Shown here: piece by piece, positions 18,721-28,100 of the stretch
Numbering within the stretch: position 1 is the first letter of the stretch
Layout: each line of letters begins with the position of its first letter
Assembly: GCA_036502105.1 (NCBI GenBank)
Contig: DASXZE010000062.1
Coordinates: 12,410 to 76,409 of the forward strand
DNA: 64,000 nt
Direction: 5' to 3'
From: Angelobacter sp036502105
GTDB lineage: Bacteria; Acidobacteriota; Terriglobia; Terriglobales; Acidobacteriaceae
Translations under genes and position numbers: made by a program
Notes under the pieces: model-generated
What the model was told of the DNA's origin: nothing
The model's input: only the letters and a program-made list of their open reading frames with translations
The model's database searches: none

Positions 18721-20289
18721 ATGGATAAGGCCATGAATAAAAATAACAAAGCGACTACTAACAGAGAAACAAAGAGCGGCCCCTTCCCTTTCGGCGGCGC
18801 GGTTACGTTGCCAGTTTTGTTATGCGGTTTGCTGTTGTTAAGCGGATGTGTTGTCGGCCCAAAATACAAGAGAGCCCCGGTCGATACGCCGCCTGCCTAT
18901 AAAGAAATAGGAGATTGGAAAACTGCCCAGCCTCAGGATGATAAGCTCCGCGGCAAATGGTGGGAGATATTCAACGATCCGCAATTGAATGTGCTGGAAG
19001 AAAAAGTAAATATTTCAAACCAGAATATTGCTGCGGCGGCGGCGGGCTTTTTTGCTGCGCGCGCTCAGGTCAAGGAGGCCAGAGCACAGCTTTTTCCCAC
19101 AGTAACCGCCAATCCATCCATTACGGCGCAGCGTCCATCTTCCTCAACCAGGACCGTAACCACATCAACCACAGGTACTGGGACAGGTACTGGAACAGCT
19201 ACTACTCAATCTTCTTCGTCAAGCATATTTACTGACTACTCGCTCCCCTTTGACGCTACATGGCAGCCGGATCTTTTTGGACGCATACGTAACACCATCA
19301 AGGCCGCTGCTTACGGGGCACAGTCCAGCGCAGCGGACCTTGAGAATACTCGCCTCACGGTCCAGGCAGAAGTGGCTACAGATTACTTTCAACTTCGCGG
19401 GCAAGACGCACTTAAAGAATTGCTGGATGCAACCGTGGCTGCTTTTCAGCAATCGCTTGATCTGACAAAAGCTCTTTACGATACAGGCATTGACTCTGAA
19501 GAATCTGTGGCCCAGGCGGAAACACAATTAGAAACAGCGAAGGCACAAGACGTGGCGCTGGGAATTCAACGTGCACAATTTGAGCATGCCATTGCCACGT
19601 TGACCGGACAGCCAGCTTCAACGTTTTCAGTCCCTATCGAGCCACTGAAAGCGAGCCCGCCGGCAATTCCCCTGGGTGTCCCTTCTCAGTTGCTTGAACG
19701 GCGACCGGACATTGCCACAGCAGAGCGGCTGGTCGCGCAGGCCAACGCACAGATCGGCGTAGCGAAAGCCGCCTATTTTCCGACGATTACTTTGAGCGCA
19801 GCCGCAGGCCTGGAAAGTTCTTCCATCTCAACGTGGTTTACCTGGCCAAGCCGCTTCTTCTCCGTTGGCCCGGCAGCAGCGGAGACTTTATTTGATGGAG
19901 GCCTGCGTAGAGCCACCGTAGTGCAATTCAAAGCGCAATATGACCAGACTGTGGCCAACTATCGGCAGGCTGTTTTAACGGCCTTCCAGCAAGTGGAAGA
20001 CAATCTAGCATCGTTGCGGATTTTATCCGTGGAGCTTCAGCATCAGGATGCCGCAGTAAAAGCAGCGGAAAGAGCTCTTACTTTGGCCTCAGACCGTTAT
20101 AAATTGGGGCTCGATCCTTATCTCAATGTGATTACCGCGCAAACTTCATTTCTATCGGCCCAGCAAACGGCTGTAACTCTTCGCATTCAACAGATGACAG
20201 CAAGTTGCGGCTTAATCGAAGCTCTGGGCGGAGGATGGGACGCATCGCAACTGCCCTCTCCCGGGCAGTTGATCACAAAAGTGCCATAA
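18721..20289 (+). CDS. Outer-membrane efflux lipoprotein, NodT/OprM family
   Basis: This 522-residue TolC-like channel subunit closes the RND operon, 48 bases after the second pump. The N-terminus carries a lipoprotein signal (LPVLLCGLLLLSGC at about 37-50), so the mature protein starts at Cys50. GPKYKRAPVDTPPAY follows, typical of NodT/OprM proteins. Two OEP repeats are visible (LNVLEEKVNISNQNIAAAAA and, in the second half, LLERRPDIATAERLVAQANA). A Thr/Ser/Gly-rich stretch at about 140-165 (TGTGTGTATTQSSSSS) sits in the first extracellular/beta-barrel region and echoes the low-complexity insert in the MdtB-like pump. Start choice between 18721 and 18733 is uncertain. Confidence 0.93.
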   Translation: MDKAMNKNNKATTNRETKSGPFPFGGAVTLPVLLCGLLLLSGCVVGPKYKRAPVDTPPAYKEIGDWKTAQPQDDKLRGKWWEIFNDPQLNVLEEKVNISNQNIAAAAAGFFAARAQVKEARAQLFPTVTANPSITAQRPSSSTRTVTTSTTGTGTGTGTATTQSSSSSIFTDYSLPFDATWQPDLFGRIRNTIKAAAYGAQSSAADLENTRLTVQAEVATDYFQLRGQDALKELLDATVAAFQQSLDLTKALYDTGIDSEESVAQAETQLETAKAQDVALGIQRAQFEHAIATLTGQPASTFSVPIEPLKASPPAIPLGVPSQLLERRPDIATAERLVAQANAQIGVAKAAYFPTITLSAAAGLESSSISTWFTWPSRFFSVGPAAAETLFDGGLRRATVVQFKAQYDQTVANYRQAVLTAFQQVEDNLASLRILSVELQHQDAAVKAAERALTLASDRYKLGLDPYLNVITAQTSFLSAQQTAVTLRIQQMTASCGLIEALGGGWDASQLPSPGQLITKVP

Positions 20290-20403
20290 GCGGTGGCTTT
20301 TTATGTACTGATAAATATCCGTTTCCAAAAAAGAATGACCAGCAATATCTCCCACCCTGAGTTATGGAGTATTGCTGGCCTGTTTTCTGTGAATCGAGAA
20401 AAC

Positions 20404-20967
20404 TTATTTCAGTTCTGTAATGATGGCTCGCTGTGTTCCGCGGACGAGCGTTTCTGTGTGCGTCCGTCCACCAAGGTTGTATTTGACCGTAACAGGCTTG
20501 TACTGGTTCATGACCACCTTCCCGTCAGGAGTGGTCGAGGTCAAATCGCCATCTTCAAGAAACACCACCACCACATCTTTATCGTGGAAATGCATTGGGG
20601 TGGGCACGTTTGGAGTCCAGGTGGAGTCCCATACGATCACGCGCTCATTCTCAAAAATCTTCTTCGCGCCGGGCCGTGGAAATGCTATTTGGTAGCTGGT
20701 CGTATTTTTGTAGGAAGGCGGCGCATGGTCTTTCAGATCAATTACGATGGACCGTCCAGAAATCTTCGGCGCCGTACCCTTCGGCAAAAATGTTGCATTA
20801 CGACCTGCTACGGACACAACAACGGCATCCGTTGGCTGTGCAGTTGCGGAATCTGTTACATCCCAAACAGCAACGCGTTCATTGTCAATCATTGGCTTAA
20901 CCGCCGTTGTCGAACCGGCCTGGAACAGCATCATGCACAACATCAGGATCCGAACCATTGGCAACAC
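20404..20967 (-). CDS. Secreted two-domain cupin-like protein
   Basis: This 187-residue protein has a short hydrophobic signal (MVRILMLCMMLFQAGSTTA). It appears to contain two copies of one domain: NERVAVWDVT at about 29-38 and NERVIVWDST at about 106-115. The second copy continues into PTPMHFHDKDVVVVFLEDG, a cupin-type HxH...G pattern, while the first copy lacks the metal-binding histidines. It is likely a periplasmic or extracytoplasmic protein of unknown function. It faces the RND operon tail-to-tail. The opposite-strand frame (20293-20988) lacks a signal peptide or family features and I treat it as a shadow. Confidence 0.7.
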   Translation of the reverse strand: MLPMVRILMLCMMLFQAGSTTAVKPMIDNERVAVWDVTDSATAQPTDAVVVSVAGRNATFLPKGTAPKISGRSIVIDLKDHAPPSYKNTTSYQIAFPRPGAKKIFENERVIVWDSTWTPNVPTPMHFHDKDVVVVFLEDGDLTSTTPDGKVVMNQYKPVTVKYNLGGRTHTETLVRGTQRAIITELK

Positions 20968-21205
20968 CCCTCAGAAAAGATCAAGTGAAATACGGACATA
21001 ACTATATCGTAAAGCGCTGATTCTGGTCGATGTGGCCAGGCTTGCTGAATTCCTGGAAAAGAAGCGTGGGCGCTTCCTGTCGAGATTCCCACCTTGCTAT
21101 TACGGTCTTCTCACCACCCCAACTCTTATCCGGGATTGCTAAGATGTGGAACCAAAATAGAATAGACGGGCCACCTCCGCATTCTCACCTGACCAAGCGA
21201 TAAGA

Positions 21206-21421
21206 CTAAAGAGCGTTCTTACCGGCTCGTTTCGCTTTTGCCCAACGAGCTTTCATGCGCTCAGATATACGCCTTTTACCGGCTTCACTCATTTTGCCGC
21301 GCGTTTTGCCAGGTTTCGAGGAAGAGGCCTTACGTGTTCTGCCTCCGCTCAATGCTTCAATAGCCGCAACCACGCGGTCCCGCTGCTGGGTCAGTTCCTC
21401 AAGAATGCTGTCAGTATCCAT
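21206..21421 (-). CDS. Small basic protein, possibly nucleic-acid binding
   Basis: This 71-residue protein has an N-terminal acidic helix (MDTDSILEELTQQRDRVVAA) and a strongly basic C-terminal half rich in Lys/Arg (KPGKTRGKMSEAGKRRISER, then MKARWAKAKRAGK). The SEAGKRRISERMKARWAK pattern resembles short basic tails seen in many acidobacterial hypothetical proteins and could bind DNA or RNA. It stands alone between the cupin-like gene and the lactate permease terminator. Function unknown; I am fairly sure it is a real gene because of composition and clear helix pattern. Confidence 0.6.
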   Translation of the reverse strand: MDTDSILEELTQQRDRVVAAIEALSGGRTRKASSSKPGKTRGKMSEAGKRRISERMKARWAKAKRAGKNAL

Positions 21422-21471
21422 AGACTTGGAATTATATGGTCAGATTCCCGAATCTGCACTTGTTTCGTCGT

Positions 21472-21503
21472 AAAAAAAGCACCGCCGTTGCCGGCGGTGC
21501 TTT
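21472..21503 (-). terminator. Intrinsic terminator of the lactate permease gene
   Basis: GCACCGCCG pairs perfectly with CGGCGGTGC around a 4-base loop. On the minus strand the stem is followed by seven T residues. It lies 25-56 bases beyond the stop of the minus-strand lactate permease gene, an ideal Rho-independent terminator. On the plus strand the stem is followed by only TTTCATT. Confidence 0.85.
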
Positions 21504-21527
21504 CATTCTTAACATGCTTTCAGTTTT

Positions 21528-23222
21528 TTAATTACTGATCAGCTTGATGCCATGCGGTACCAGCGCCTTGGCCCACGGAACGTATGCATAAATCATCACG
21601 ATTATGCCTACGATCGCGCCCAGAGCAATGGAGTGCCAGACAACAAAGCGGAAGATAAAGCCTTCATTACCTACCTGGTTGGTAGCAGCTGTGGCCACGC
21701 AAATGGATTGCGCGTCCACCATTTTGCCCATAACGCCGCCGGCACTGTTTGCAGCCGTCATCAGTACGGGATCCAAGCCCAGTTGCTGGGCCGTGATCTT
21801 CTGCAAGCTGCCGAATAGCGCGTTGGATGAAGTGTCACTACCTGTCAGCGCCACACCCAGCCAGCCAAGGAATGTACCGAAGAACGGATACAGCCAGCCG
21901 GTATGAGTAAATGCGAGTCCTAAGACAGCATCACTCCCTGAGTATCGTGTAACAAAACCCAGCCCCAGCATGGCGGAAATAGCTATCACCGCCCAGCGCA
22001 TTCGGAACAATGTATGCCCAAAAAGTTTGATTAACGTGATTGGATTGACTCCCCGGATGATGCCGCCAACCAGCGCAGCCAGAAAGCAACCGGTGCCAGT
22101 TGCAGACAGCCAGATAAAGGGAAAGCGTGCGCCTTCAGGCGTGGGCTTCGCCACAACGGGCTGTGCCCGCGAAACCTTATTATGGATGGGAGTGTCCCAT
22201 CCGCCTCTGGGCTTGCCGTCTGGCGTTGTCCATGAAGGGGTCGTCTTGTTGAGCATCGTTTTTACTGGTTTGTAGCCCCACAGGAAAACGAATACAGACA
22301 AGATCAGGAATGGCAGCCATGCCTTGAAAGTCTGCCCAAAAGAGTAAGAATGGACTTCCGGCCCGCCGCTCTTTCCAGCGGTATCTTCCTCAAAACGCCA
22401 GATTTTCTTTGGCTTCCAGAAGAGCAGGAAGACGACTGTGCAAAGCAATGAGAATAGGCCAGCGGTGATGTCCACCAGATTGCTATCCATGTGGTTTGAC
22501 CAGAACCACTGCATGGAAGAGAAGGAAACGCCCACCACCATAATGGCAGGGAAAACTTCAAACGTTTCTTTCCATGGGACCATCGCGCGCACCAGCCAGA
22601 AGGGAACGATCAGCGCGCAGATCGGCAGAATGCGTCCGATCATTGCGTTCATATCGGCTTCCGGCATTGCCGTTACCGTGGCCAGCATGTGTACCGGGGT
22701 GCCAATGGCGCCCCATGCGACTGGCGCCGTATTGGCAATCAGGTTCAACGCCGCGGCATGGAACGGTTTAAATCCCAACCCGATCATGAATGCGCCGGCA
22801 ATCGCGACTGGAGAGCCGAATCCCGCGCAACCTTCAATGAAAGCGCCAAAGCAGAAAGCCACCAGAAGCAGCTGCAGCCGGCGGTCTGCGGTAATGCCAG
22901 CCACGGAGGATTTCATGATCTCGAAATCGCCTGTGCTGACAGAAATGTCATAGAGATAAACGGCAGCCACTACAATCCAGACAATGTTCAACAAGCCTGT
23001 TGAAACACCATATAGAAAGCTGCCGCCGGCCAATGACCACGGCATTGTGAAGGCAAAATGGGCAACCAGGACGGCCGTAGCAGCGCCTGAGAGAGCAGCC
23101 CAATGAGGCTTAACGCGGAAACCCGCCATCATGGTGAACAGCACAACGATCGGTAGCGCGGCTACCAGTGCTGAGATCCACCAATGTCCAAAAGGATCGT
23201 AAATCTGTGTCCAAGTCGGCAT
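21528..23222 (-). CDS. lctP: L-lactate permease family transporter
   Basis: This 564-residue integral membrane protein belongs to the LctP/LldP family, which imports L- or D-lactate and glycolate with protons. Characteristic segments are EGCAGFGSPVAIAGAFMIGL near residue 130, LIANTAPVAWGAIGTPVHML near 160, and the C-terminal SNALFGSLQKITAQQLGLDP followed by ANSAGGVMGKMVDAQSICVA. A cytosolic insert at about 330-365 (KPVKTMLNKTTPSWTTPDGK region) is hydrophilic. The gene is single, with its own terminator. Downstream along the minus strand there is no lactate dehydrogenase, but an acetyl-CoA synthetase lies about 5 kb upstream, consistent with a region for small organic acids. Confidence 0.93.
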   Translation of the reverse strand: MPTWTQIYDPFGHWWISALVAALPIVVLFTMMAGFRVKPHWAALSGAATAVLVAHFAFTMPWSLAGGSFLYGVSTGLLNIVWIVVAAVYLYDISVSTGDFEIMKSSVAGITADRRLQLLLVAFCFGAFIEGCAGFGSPVAIAGAFMIGLGFKPFHAAALNLIANTAPVAWGAIGTPVHMLATVTAMPEADMNAMIGRILPICALIVPFWLVRAMVPWKETFEVFPAIMVVGVSFSSMQWFWSNHMDSNLVDITAGLFSLLCTVVFLLFWKPKKIWRFEEDTAGKSGGPEVHSYSFGQTFKAWLPFLILSVFVFLWGYKPVKTMLNKTTPSWTTPDGKPRGGWDTPIHNKVSRAQPVVAKPTPEGARFPFIWLSATGTGCFLAALVGGIIRGVNPITLIKLFGHTLFRMRWAVIAISAMLGLGFVTRYSGSDAVLGLAFTHTGWLYPFFGTFLGWLGVALTGSDTSSNALFGSLQKITAQQLGLDPVLMTAANSAGGVMGKMVDAQSICVATAATNQVGNEGFIFRFVVWHSIALGAIVGIIVMIYAYVPWAKALVPHGIKLISN

Positions 23223-23503
23223 CCATTTCTCCTGAATTGAAGAACTTAAGCTGGCCAGTTGGCTGCTAGCACACCAGTCTCCCCCGGGCCAGTTACAAAT
23301 AAATTTTGACGTAAAAGTGCGCGATAACTTTCCGCTTCTGAAGCTTTTCTGTCAAGTCTTTTGTGAGACTTGCCTAACCCTGGGGAAACATCCCGTAAAC
23401 AGACAAGAAAAAATTACGCTTTTGGCCAATCAAAAGCGCATGACCAGAGCACACCAATACAGAGCAAACGCCAGGCCGCCCGCGCTCGGTTGCCGGCTGG
23501 CGC

Positions 23504-24718
23504 TTATCCTTTTACCGCACCCACGGTGAATCCGGCAATAAATCGATCCAGGAACAGGTTGTAAACCAACGCAACCGGCAAACTCGCCGTCAGGCAAGCC
23601 GCCATCAAAGAACCCCAGAAGTAAACATCGCCTCGCACAAGAAAGATCGGAATACCCACGCCGACCATCTGGTTCGACTCGGGCGAGATAAAGGTCAGAG
23701 CATAAACAAATTCCTGCGTGACCAGCGTGAAGGTAAAAATTACAACGGTAAGAATTCCAGAGAGAGAAATCGGAACCACCATTTTGACGAACGCGCCAAA
23801 CCGGGTCAGCCCATCCACCATGGCAGCATCTTCCAGTTCCCTGGGGATCGACTTGAAAAAGCCCATCAGCAGCCAGATGGAAAATGGCACTGTCACGCTG
23901 GGATACACCAGCACCAGCGACCAGATTGTGTCCTGCAGCCCCAGAACAGCCACCACACGCGACAGTGGAATAAAGAGCAGTGTTGGCGGCACAAGATACG
24001 TCAGGAAGATGGCGATGCCCAGCCGTTCCCCCCAGCGGCCAGTAAGCCGCGCCAGTGAGTAAGCTGCCGGCAAAGACAGTAATAACGTGATGATCACCAC
24101 GATTACGCCTACCAGCGCCGTATTGCCCAGCCAGCGGACAAAATCAGTCTCAAAGAAAAGCAGCCGCAGGTTTTCAAGCGTTGGCGGAAGATTGAAGATG
24201 AATGGATTATTATCCATCGCGTACAGGTCAATGTTGCGCTTGAACGTGGCAATTACCATCCAGTAAAACGGAAACGCCAGCAGGGTGGTGAAAACCGTGA
24301 GAACCAGCGCCTTGACCGTGGGGGGCCAGGGATTCAATCCGCCAAAGACGCGCTTTATGCCGGGAGATTGCAAATACCACAACAGCCCCGCAGCAATGCC
24401 TATTTCTACGATAAGAATGCCTGAGAGCCGATATTGCGATTGGCGCAACGCATACAAAAATAGCGCCATCACGCAGCCAATCACATCTGACACCAGTAAG
24501 AAAAAGAGCAGGACGCGCGCGCCGTTGTATAGCTTCCAAAGTCCGCCCGCGATAAACAGGAAGGTCAACACCGCAACGATCTTGCCGGTGATGGCCAGCC
24601 CGCCAGAATGGTGCAGCAGCAGTTGCACCAAAAGCGCCAATGCTGAAACCAGCAAAAGCACGCTGATCACGGTCAGGCCGAGAGGTCGTTTCGTTTCTGC
24701 CGTTTGAATTTCCGACAT
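23504..24718 (-). CDS. Carbohydrate ABC transporter permease (MalG type) with extra N-terminal membrane domain
   Basis: At 404 residues this is about 120 longer than usual MalG-type permeases. Residues from about 140 on are a normal binding-protein-dependent permease: six TM helices and the EAA loop (EDAAMVDGLTRFGAFVKMVV) that docks the ATPase. The first 130 residues (RPLGLTVISVLLLVSALALL onward) contain about four additional hydrophobic segments and look like a separate small membrane domain. The gene shares one base with the upstream permease stop (TAATG), so the two are translationally coupled. It is the last gene of a four-gene importer (binding protein, ATPase, MalF-type, MalG-type). Substrate is probably a sugar or polyol but cannot be read. 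Confidence 0.92.
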   Translation of the reverse strand: MSEIQTAETKRPLGLTVISVLLLVSALALLVQLLLHHSGGLAITGKIVAVLTFLFIAGGLWKLYNGARVLLFFLLVSDVIGCVMALFLYALRQSQYRLSGILIVEIGIAAGLLWYLQSPGIKRVFGGLNPWPPTVKALVLTVFTTLLAFPFYWMVIATFKRNIDLYAMDNNPFIFNLPPTLENLRLLFFETDFVRWLGNTALVGVIVVIITLLLSLPAAYSLARLTGRWGERLGIAIFLTYLVPPTLLFIPLSRVVAVLGLQDTIWSLVLVYPSVTVPFSIWLLMGFFKSIPRELEDAAMVDGLTRFGAFVKMVVPISLSGILTVVIFTFTLVTQEFVYALTFISPESNQMVGVGIPIFLVRGDVYFWGSLMAACLTASLPVALVYNLFLDRFIAGFTVGAVKG

Positions 24719-25632
24719 TAGTTGACCTCCGCACGATGCGCCACGCGCAGCATCCCGTAGGCAATCACGATTAATACTGGCACAAGAAAGACAGAGATGG
24801 CCGCGCCTGCCGCCAGATCACTGCCTTGAATTCCCTGGCTGAATGCCAGATTAGGCAGCGTCTGCGTTGAATCATAGGGACCGCCGTTGGTCAGAATGTA
24901 AACCACCGTCATGTCAGTAAAAGTAAAAATGGTGCCAAACAGGACGGCCACACTCAGAATCGGGACCATCATGGGCAGGCTGATCTGGAACAGCGTGCGC
25001 CAAAAGCCTGCACCGTCAATCGAGGCAGCTTCAGGAATTTCTTTGGGAATGGCTGTTCTACCCGCCAGCAGAATGACAGTAGAGAACGGAATCAGCCGCC
25101 AGCAATGAACCAGAATCACTGACGCCATGGCCAGCTTCTCTTCACCCAGCCACATGGGAGGCGTGAAGCGATTCACAAATCCCAGCCAGATCAGAACCCA
25201 GGTAATCACGCTGTAAATGGAATCAAGAATCCATTTCCAGCCGATTGTCCCCAATGAAACCGGGGCTACCCATGGCAGCAAAATGAGAAAGCGCACCAGA
25301 CCGCGTCCGCGAAATGGTTTCTCCAGCGCAATCGAGAGAATGCTAGAGCACACCAGCACAATGATCTGTGCACTGATCGTAAAGATGATGGAATTCTTTA
25401 TTGCCTGCTTAAAGCTGGGGCTTTGCAGGATGCTGCGAAAGTTTTCCAGCCCTACAAAATGCAGCGCATTGCTGCCAATACGCGCATCACTGAAGGCATA
25501 AAAAATAGCCATGCAAAAAGGCGCGCCAATCAGCAGAACGATATACAGCACCGCTGGACTGAACATGGCAATCCCCAGCATGGGGCTTTGCGCAGGGCCG
25601 GCAGATTTGATTTTGGCTGTGCCTACTGCCAT
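24718..25632 (-). CDS. Carbohydrate ABC transporter permease (MalF type)
   Basis: The 304 residues contain six predicted TM helices and the EAA motif (EIPEAASIDGAGFWRTLFQI) of CUT1-type ABC importers. It pairs with the MalG-type permease to form the membrane channel. Its start overlaps the end of the ATPase gene by 10 bases, and its stop shares a base with the next start, so the whole unit is one tightly packed operon. Length and domain order are normal. Confidence 0.92.
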   Translation of the reverse strand: MAVGTAKIKSAGPAQSPMLGIAMFSPAVLYIVLLIGAPFCMAIFYAFSDARIGSNALHFVGLENFRSILQSPSFKQAIKNSIIFTISAQIIVLVCSSILSIALEKPFRGRGLVRFLILLPWVAPVSLGTIGWKWILDSIYSVITWVLIWLGFVNRFTPPMWLGEEKLAMASVILVHCWRLIPFSTVILLAGRTAIPKEIPEAASIDGAGFWRTLFQISLPMMVPILSVAVLFGTIFTFTDMTVVYILTNGGPYDSTQTLPNLAFSQGIQGSDLAAGAAISVFLVPVLIVIAYGMLRVAHRAEVN

Positions 25633-26663
25633 GCAATCGCCCTCGCTGGAACTTTCTTCTGTGTAGCAGCATCAAAAAACTTTAGCTGCTGTTGCGGGAC
25701 GGCAAAATCATACGTTACGCCAACTTCGTAACTGTGGCCCAGCAGCAGGCGCGCAATTACTTTCTTGCCGTCGGCTTTGCCGCCCATCAGAAGGCCAGAG
25801 AGAATAAATTCTGCGCCCAGATATTCCACGTTTTCCACGCGGAATTTGAACGGAACCTTGTCAGTTTCTTTGATGTCTTCCGCCAGTCGGAAATGTTCCG
25901 GACGGAAACCCACGGTGACGTCGCCATATTCAATCAGGTTCATGGGCGGTGACCCCAGAAACGTCGCTACAAACGTGTCTGCCGGATCGTCATAGACTTC
26001 TTTTGGTGTACCCAGCTGCCGCACCAGGCCCTTGTTGAGCACCATGATGCGATCGCCCATGGCCATGGCTTCCACCTGGTCATGTGTTACGTAAATTGTG
26101 GTGGTCTTCACGCGACGATGAAACCGTTCCAGCTCTTCGCGCGCCGAAAGACGCAGCTTTGCATCGAGATTGGAGAGAGGCTCATCCAGCAGAAAAACCT
26201 CAGGCTCGCGGACAATGGCGCGCGCCAGCGCCACGCGCTGCCGTTCACCCCCAGAAAGCTCACGGGGCTTCCGCTGCAAATATCCGCTGATCCCCAGCAA
26301 AGACGCGGCCCATTCCACCTTTTCTTTGTGCAGGTTTTTAGGGACGTTCTGTGCCTTCAGGGGAAAAGCAATGTTGTTATAAACAGAAAGATGCGGATAC
26401 AAGGCGTAACTCTGAAAGACCATGGCAATGCGGCGCTCACGCGGCGTGAGATCGTTCACCACCCTGCCACCAATCAGGATTTCGCCGGAAGTAGCTTGCT
26501 CCAGTCCGGCGATCATCCGCAAAAGAGTGGTCTTCCCGGAGCCCGAAGGCCCCAGGAAAACCATAAATTCGCCTTCGCGAATTACCAGATCAACTTCGTT
26601 AACTGCTCCGAGCTCTCCTTGTTTAAATACCTTGGTCAGTTTCCGGGTTTCAACAACCGCCAT
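25623..26663 (-). CDS. Carbohydrate ABC transporter ATP-binding protein (MalK/UgpC type)
   Basis: This 346-residue ATPase has every ABC motif: Walker A GPSGSGKTT at about 38-46, Q-loop VFQSYALYPH, signature LSGGERQRVALARAI, Walker B VFLLDEPLSNLDAKLR and H-loop VTHDQVEAM. The region after about residue 235 carries a TOBE-like regulatory/OB domain (VTVGFRPEHFRLAE), as in MalK, UgpC and MsmK. It energises the two permeases downstream and follows the binding-protein gene after 15 bases. Such ATPases can be shared among several importers. Confidence 0.94.
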   Translation of the reverse strand: MAVVETRKLTKVFKQGELGAVNEVDLVIREGEFMVFLGPSGSGKTTLLRMIAGLEQATSGEILIGGRVVNDLTPRERRIAMVFQSYALYPHLSVYNNIAFPLKAQNVPKNLHKEKVEWAASLLGISGYLQRKPRELSGGERQRVALARAIVREPEVFLLDEPLSNLDAKLRLSAREELERFHRRVKTTTIYVTHDQVEAMAMGDRIMVLNKGLVRQLGTPKEVYDDPADTFVATFLGSPPMNLIEYGDVTVGFRPEHFRLAEDIKETDKVPFKFRVENVEYLGAEFILSGLLMGGKADGKKVIARLLLGHSYEVGVTYDFAVPQQQLKFFDAATQKKVPARAIAWQ

Positions 26664-26678
26664 TCGGTCCCCTCGTTT

Positions 26679-28025
26679 TTATTTCATTCTGTCAAAGATT
26701 CGCTGATATTCAGCGTGCGCCGTCTTTGCCGCGTCCTCAGCCGACACTTTGCCCTGCGCTACAGTGGCAAACATCGTGGGAAGCGTATAGCTCTTAAACG
26801 CCTGATCAATGGCAGCCGATGCGTATCCCGGATAGCCTACGTTCGTCGCCCAATCCAGCACGTCTCCCAGCACCTTGTACTTGTTGGAAGGAGTTGCCCG
26901 CGGATCGTCTGCGATTTCCTTCTGCAAGTTCGGAACAGTGGATGGGAAGCACGGGAAATTATAGAACTGCCCAGCCACAAATCCGTCATGGAAGGCATCA
27001 AGATAATCGATCAGAAATTGCTGCGCGCCGTCTTTATTGTCAGCAAACTCCCATATTACATAGCAGTTCATTACGTGCTCTGCCGCAATGCGGCGCACTG
27101 GGCCTTTCAACGCCCGGCTGAGCATGATGTTCTTGTCGATCGGCATCTTCTCCCGCTCAGCCTGACGTGTGATGGAGATGGCGTTCGCCACATAAGAAAC
27201 CTTGCCTGCCAGCATTGCCTGATTGTTGGAAGGAGGCGTCCAGGTGAAAACTTCCGGTGTCTCCGCCTCTTCGTACAATGCTTTCATGAATTTCAGGGCT
27301 TCCACGGTGTTCTTGGAGTTCAGAACAACTTTGCCGTCGGGATCCTGTTCTGCTCCGCCAAAGGACCACAACAGAGCACGCATGGCCATGCTGGTATCGA
27401 GTTCCTGGGCCAGTCCAATGCCGCACGGATTGCCAAATTTGTCTTTGATCATCTTGGCGCCTTTGCGCAGATCATCAAATGTGTCCGGCCCATTCGGGAA
27501 GCCTACTTGCGACCATAAATCCAAACGCCAGTTGCCCGGATCTGGAGCGTAAGAATCAGAGAACGCGTAATACTTTTTCGTCTTCGGATTGAAAGTGGAT
27601 TTGTGTGCCAGATCGATTTTTTTGCCGTGCTTCTTTTCCACTTCCTGGTACACGTGCGACATATCGATGACCTGGTTCTCATACGCTGCTGGCGGCGAGA
27701 GGAACATAAAAAGATCGTGGCCTTTTTTGGCCTGTGCCTCTGAAGCTGCCCTGGTATTCAGGTCAACCAGGTTGATGTTATCCACTACAACGTTTGTATT
27801 GTGCTTGTCGCCCCATTCCTTGGCGAATTTCTTGTTGAACCATTCGTCATAGGCAGGAACAAAATGGCTCCATTGCAGGATCTTGAGCGTCTTTTGTTGT
27901 GCTAAGGCGCGCTGCGGAAACAGGAATGCAGGCCCCAGCGCTCCGGCAGCGATTCCACCCGCTCCGGCAAATTTAATGAAATCTCTGCGACTAACTCCCT
28001 TACCCTTTTTTTCTTTATCGCTCAT
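26679..28025 (-). CDS. ABC transporter extracellular solute-binding protein, Tat-exported
   Basis: This 448-residue family 1 (CUT1-type) substrate-binding protein leads the sugar-type importer operon. The N-terminus has a twin-arginine signal: SRRDFIKFAGAGGIAAGALG then PAFLFPQRALAQ, with cleavage likely after ALAQ. The mature protein starts KTLKILQWSHFVPAYDEWFN, typical of this fold, and a late AMLAGKVSYVAN segment matches the family. Tat export implies folding before secretion; a tatA gene is in this window at 61801, far from here. The ligand is unknown, and carbohydrate versus other small organic molecules cannot be decided. Confidence 0.92.
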   Translation of the reverse strand: MSDKEKKGKGVSRRDFIKFAGAGGIAAGALGPAFLFPQRALAQQKTLKILQWSHFVPAYDEWFNKKFAKEWGDKHNTNVVVDNINLVDLNTRAASEAQAKKGHDLFMFLSPPAAYENQVIDMSHVYQEVEKKHGKKIDLAHKSTFNPKTKKYYAFSDSYAPDPGNWRLDLWSQVGFPNGPDTFDDLRKGAKMIKDKFGNPCGIGLAQELDTSMAMRALLWSFGGAEQDPDGKVVLNSKNTVEALKFMKALYEEAETPEVFTWTPPSNNQAMLAGKVSYVANAISITRQAEREKMPIDKNIMLSRALKGPVRRIAAEHVMNCYVIWEFADNKDGAQQFLIDYLDAFHDGFVAGQFYNFPCFPSTVPNLQKEIADDPRATPSNKYKVLGDVLDWATNVGYPGYASAAIDQAFKSYTLPTMFATVAQGKVSAEDAAKTAHAEYQRIFDRMK

Positions 28026-28100
28026 TCATTCCCTCCTCAAGGTGTTTCAGCAACTTTTCAATTTGCGTGCGCACAAACTAAAACACAGCGTTCTTTCCAG

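Noticed and set aside
20293..20988. A 231-residue plus-strand frame opposite the cupin-like gene
   Set aside because: The minus-strand reading has a signal peptide and two repeated domains; the plus-strand one has neither and is rich in Cys, His and Arg as shadow frames are.
26082..27518. A 478-residue plus-strand frame opposite the ABC ATPase and binding-protein genes
   Set aside because: It is antisense to two well-recognised genes and spans their junction. Its His/Arg/Cys-rich text matches no family and has no ribosome site.
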